From positions 26,567 through 90,566 of the forward strand of contig JAFUFP010000045.1 in assembly GCA_017469845.1 (NCBI GenBank): a stretch of DNA of 64,000 bases. Direction: 5' to 3'. A model generated the notes under the pieces. It ran no database searches, was not told where the DNA came from, and was given only the letters and a program-made list of their open reading frames with translations. Below, one piece after another: positions 63,567-64,000 of the stretch; position 1 is the first letter of the stretch, and each line of letters opens with the position of its first letter. Position numbers and translations under genes: made by a program. The stretch is from Bacteroidales bacterium. GTDB taxonomy: Bacteria; Bacteroidota; Bacteroidia; Bacteroidales; UBA932.

Positions 63567-63574
63567 TAATTTTG
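63567..63574 (+). promoter_or_regulatory. Putative -7 element of rnhA
   Basis: TAATTTTG matches TAnnTTTG, 41 bp before the rnhA ATG at 63616. A TTTG occurs at 63549-63552, closer than ideal for a -33 element. Confidence 0.45.
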
Positions 63575-63615
63575 CATTTGAGGATCGCCGCACCAAGGCG
63601 CCTCCGCAGCGACAC

Positions 63616-64000
63616 ATGACAGAAAGACCTATAATATATCTATATACTGACGGGGCCTGCAGCGGAAATCCCGGTCCGGGCGGTTACGGCATAGTCCTCA
63701 AATGCGGTCCTCTCCGCAAGGAGATGAGCGGAGGATTCATCCGAACGACGAACAACAGGATGGAACTTCTCGCCGTCATCCTCGGACTCGAAGCCATAAA
63801 GTGGGAAGGCGCCACCGTCGAAGTGTGGAGCGACTCCTCCTACGTCGTGAACGCCATCACCAAAGGGTGGCTCTTCAATTGGGAAAGGAAAAACTGGAAC
63901 AAGGTCAAGAACCCTGACCTCTGGCAAAGGTTCCTGCCGCTTTACCGTCGCCACAGAGTCACTTTCCATTGGCTCAAAGGCCATGCGGGCCATCCCGAGA
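63616..64000 (+). CDS. rnhA: Ribonuclease HI, 3' end cut by window edge
   Basis: 128 residues are visible. It cuts the RNA strand of RNA-DNA hybrids. The catalytic acids are in place: [33 protein letters not shown], and [25 protein letters not shown] and [12 protein letters not shown] are typical of the E. coli-like type with the basic protrusion; the last catalytic Asp falls beyond the edge. It is divergent from the rfbD-rfbB operon. Confidence 0.96.
   Translation, partial: MTERPIIYLYTDGACSGNPGPGGYGIVLKCGPLRKEMSGGFIRTTNNRMELLAVILGLEAIKWEGATVEVWSDSSYVVNAITKGWLFNWERKNWNKVKNPDLWQRFLPLYRRHRVTFHWLKGHAGHPE

Overview
The window reads as a chromosomal segment of a gut- or rumen-type member of the Bacteroidales. 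The evidence is a SusC/SusD pair, many lipoprotein glycoside hydrolases with a cysteine right after the signal peptide, promoters with the Bacteroidetes -7 element TAnnTTTG, SUMF1-type lipoproteins, and a Bacteroidetes-type Nudix arabinose regulator. Most of it is fairly G+C-rich with strongly C/G-biased codons. The left 3.2 kb and the stretches near 34.1 kb and 46.2 kb are visibly A+T-richer. I saw no tRNA, rRNA, CRISPR array or intact transposon.

Layout. 1-3200 (minus): a C10-family (streptopain-like) lipoprotein protease cut by the window edge, a small secreted protein, and a TPR/membrane/HTH regulator. 3451-7798 (minus): glycine cleavage operon gcvT-gcvH-gcvPA-gcvPB with a split P-protein. 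7946-14627 (minus): a DNA/RNA non-specific endonuclease, a GH120 beta-xylosidase, a double-SUMF1 lipoprotein with an arginase-fold protein, and a Tat-exported metallo-beta-lactamase-fold hydrolase. 14941-15519 (plus): a uracil-DNA-glycosylase-like protein.

15751-46076 is the centrepiece, a large L-arabinose polymer utilisation locus. A GH51 lipoprotein is divergent from a membrane-anchored propeller/AraC regulator that lacks any histidine kinase. Then come a GH43 arabinanase, a duplicated-module surface lipoprotein, SusC, SusD, a second GH43 arabinanase on a Thr-Pro stalk, GH97 and a second GH51, closed by a strong terminator. After a small coiled-coil gene and a minus-strand GH43, a second plus-strand operon holds the Nudix regulator AraR, a sodium/sugar symporter, araD, araA, araB, a GH127 beta-L-arabinofuranosidase and a lipoprotein mutarotase, also ended by a strong terminator. 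Together these would bind and cut arabinan at the surface, import oligomers through SusC/D, release arabinose in the periplasm, import it by symport and convert it to xylulose 5-phosphate.

46.1-64.0 kb: a 33-bp tandem repeat and a DUF4143 remnant, a GH3 lipoprotein, a DUF4332 protein, an S9 peptidase divergent from an alpha/beta hydrolase, an FAD/Fe-S D-lactate-dehydrogenase-type protein, a Tat-exported ferredoxin-type aldo/keto reductase, a membrane dipeptidase carrying a degenerate C26-like N-terminal domain, a dicarboxylate/amino-acid symporter, rfbB, an rfbD-like gene whose catalytic Tyr is Phe, and the start of rnhA.

The observations most worth a second look are the kinase-less arabinan regulator, the C10 protease/small protein/TPR regulator group, the C26-M19 fusion, the duplicated glycan-binding lipoprotein, the architecture of the araR control region, and the altered RfbD active site.
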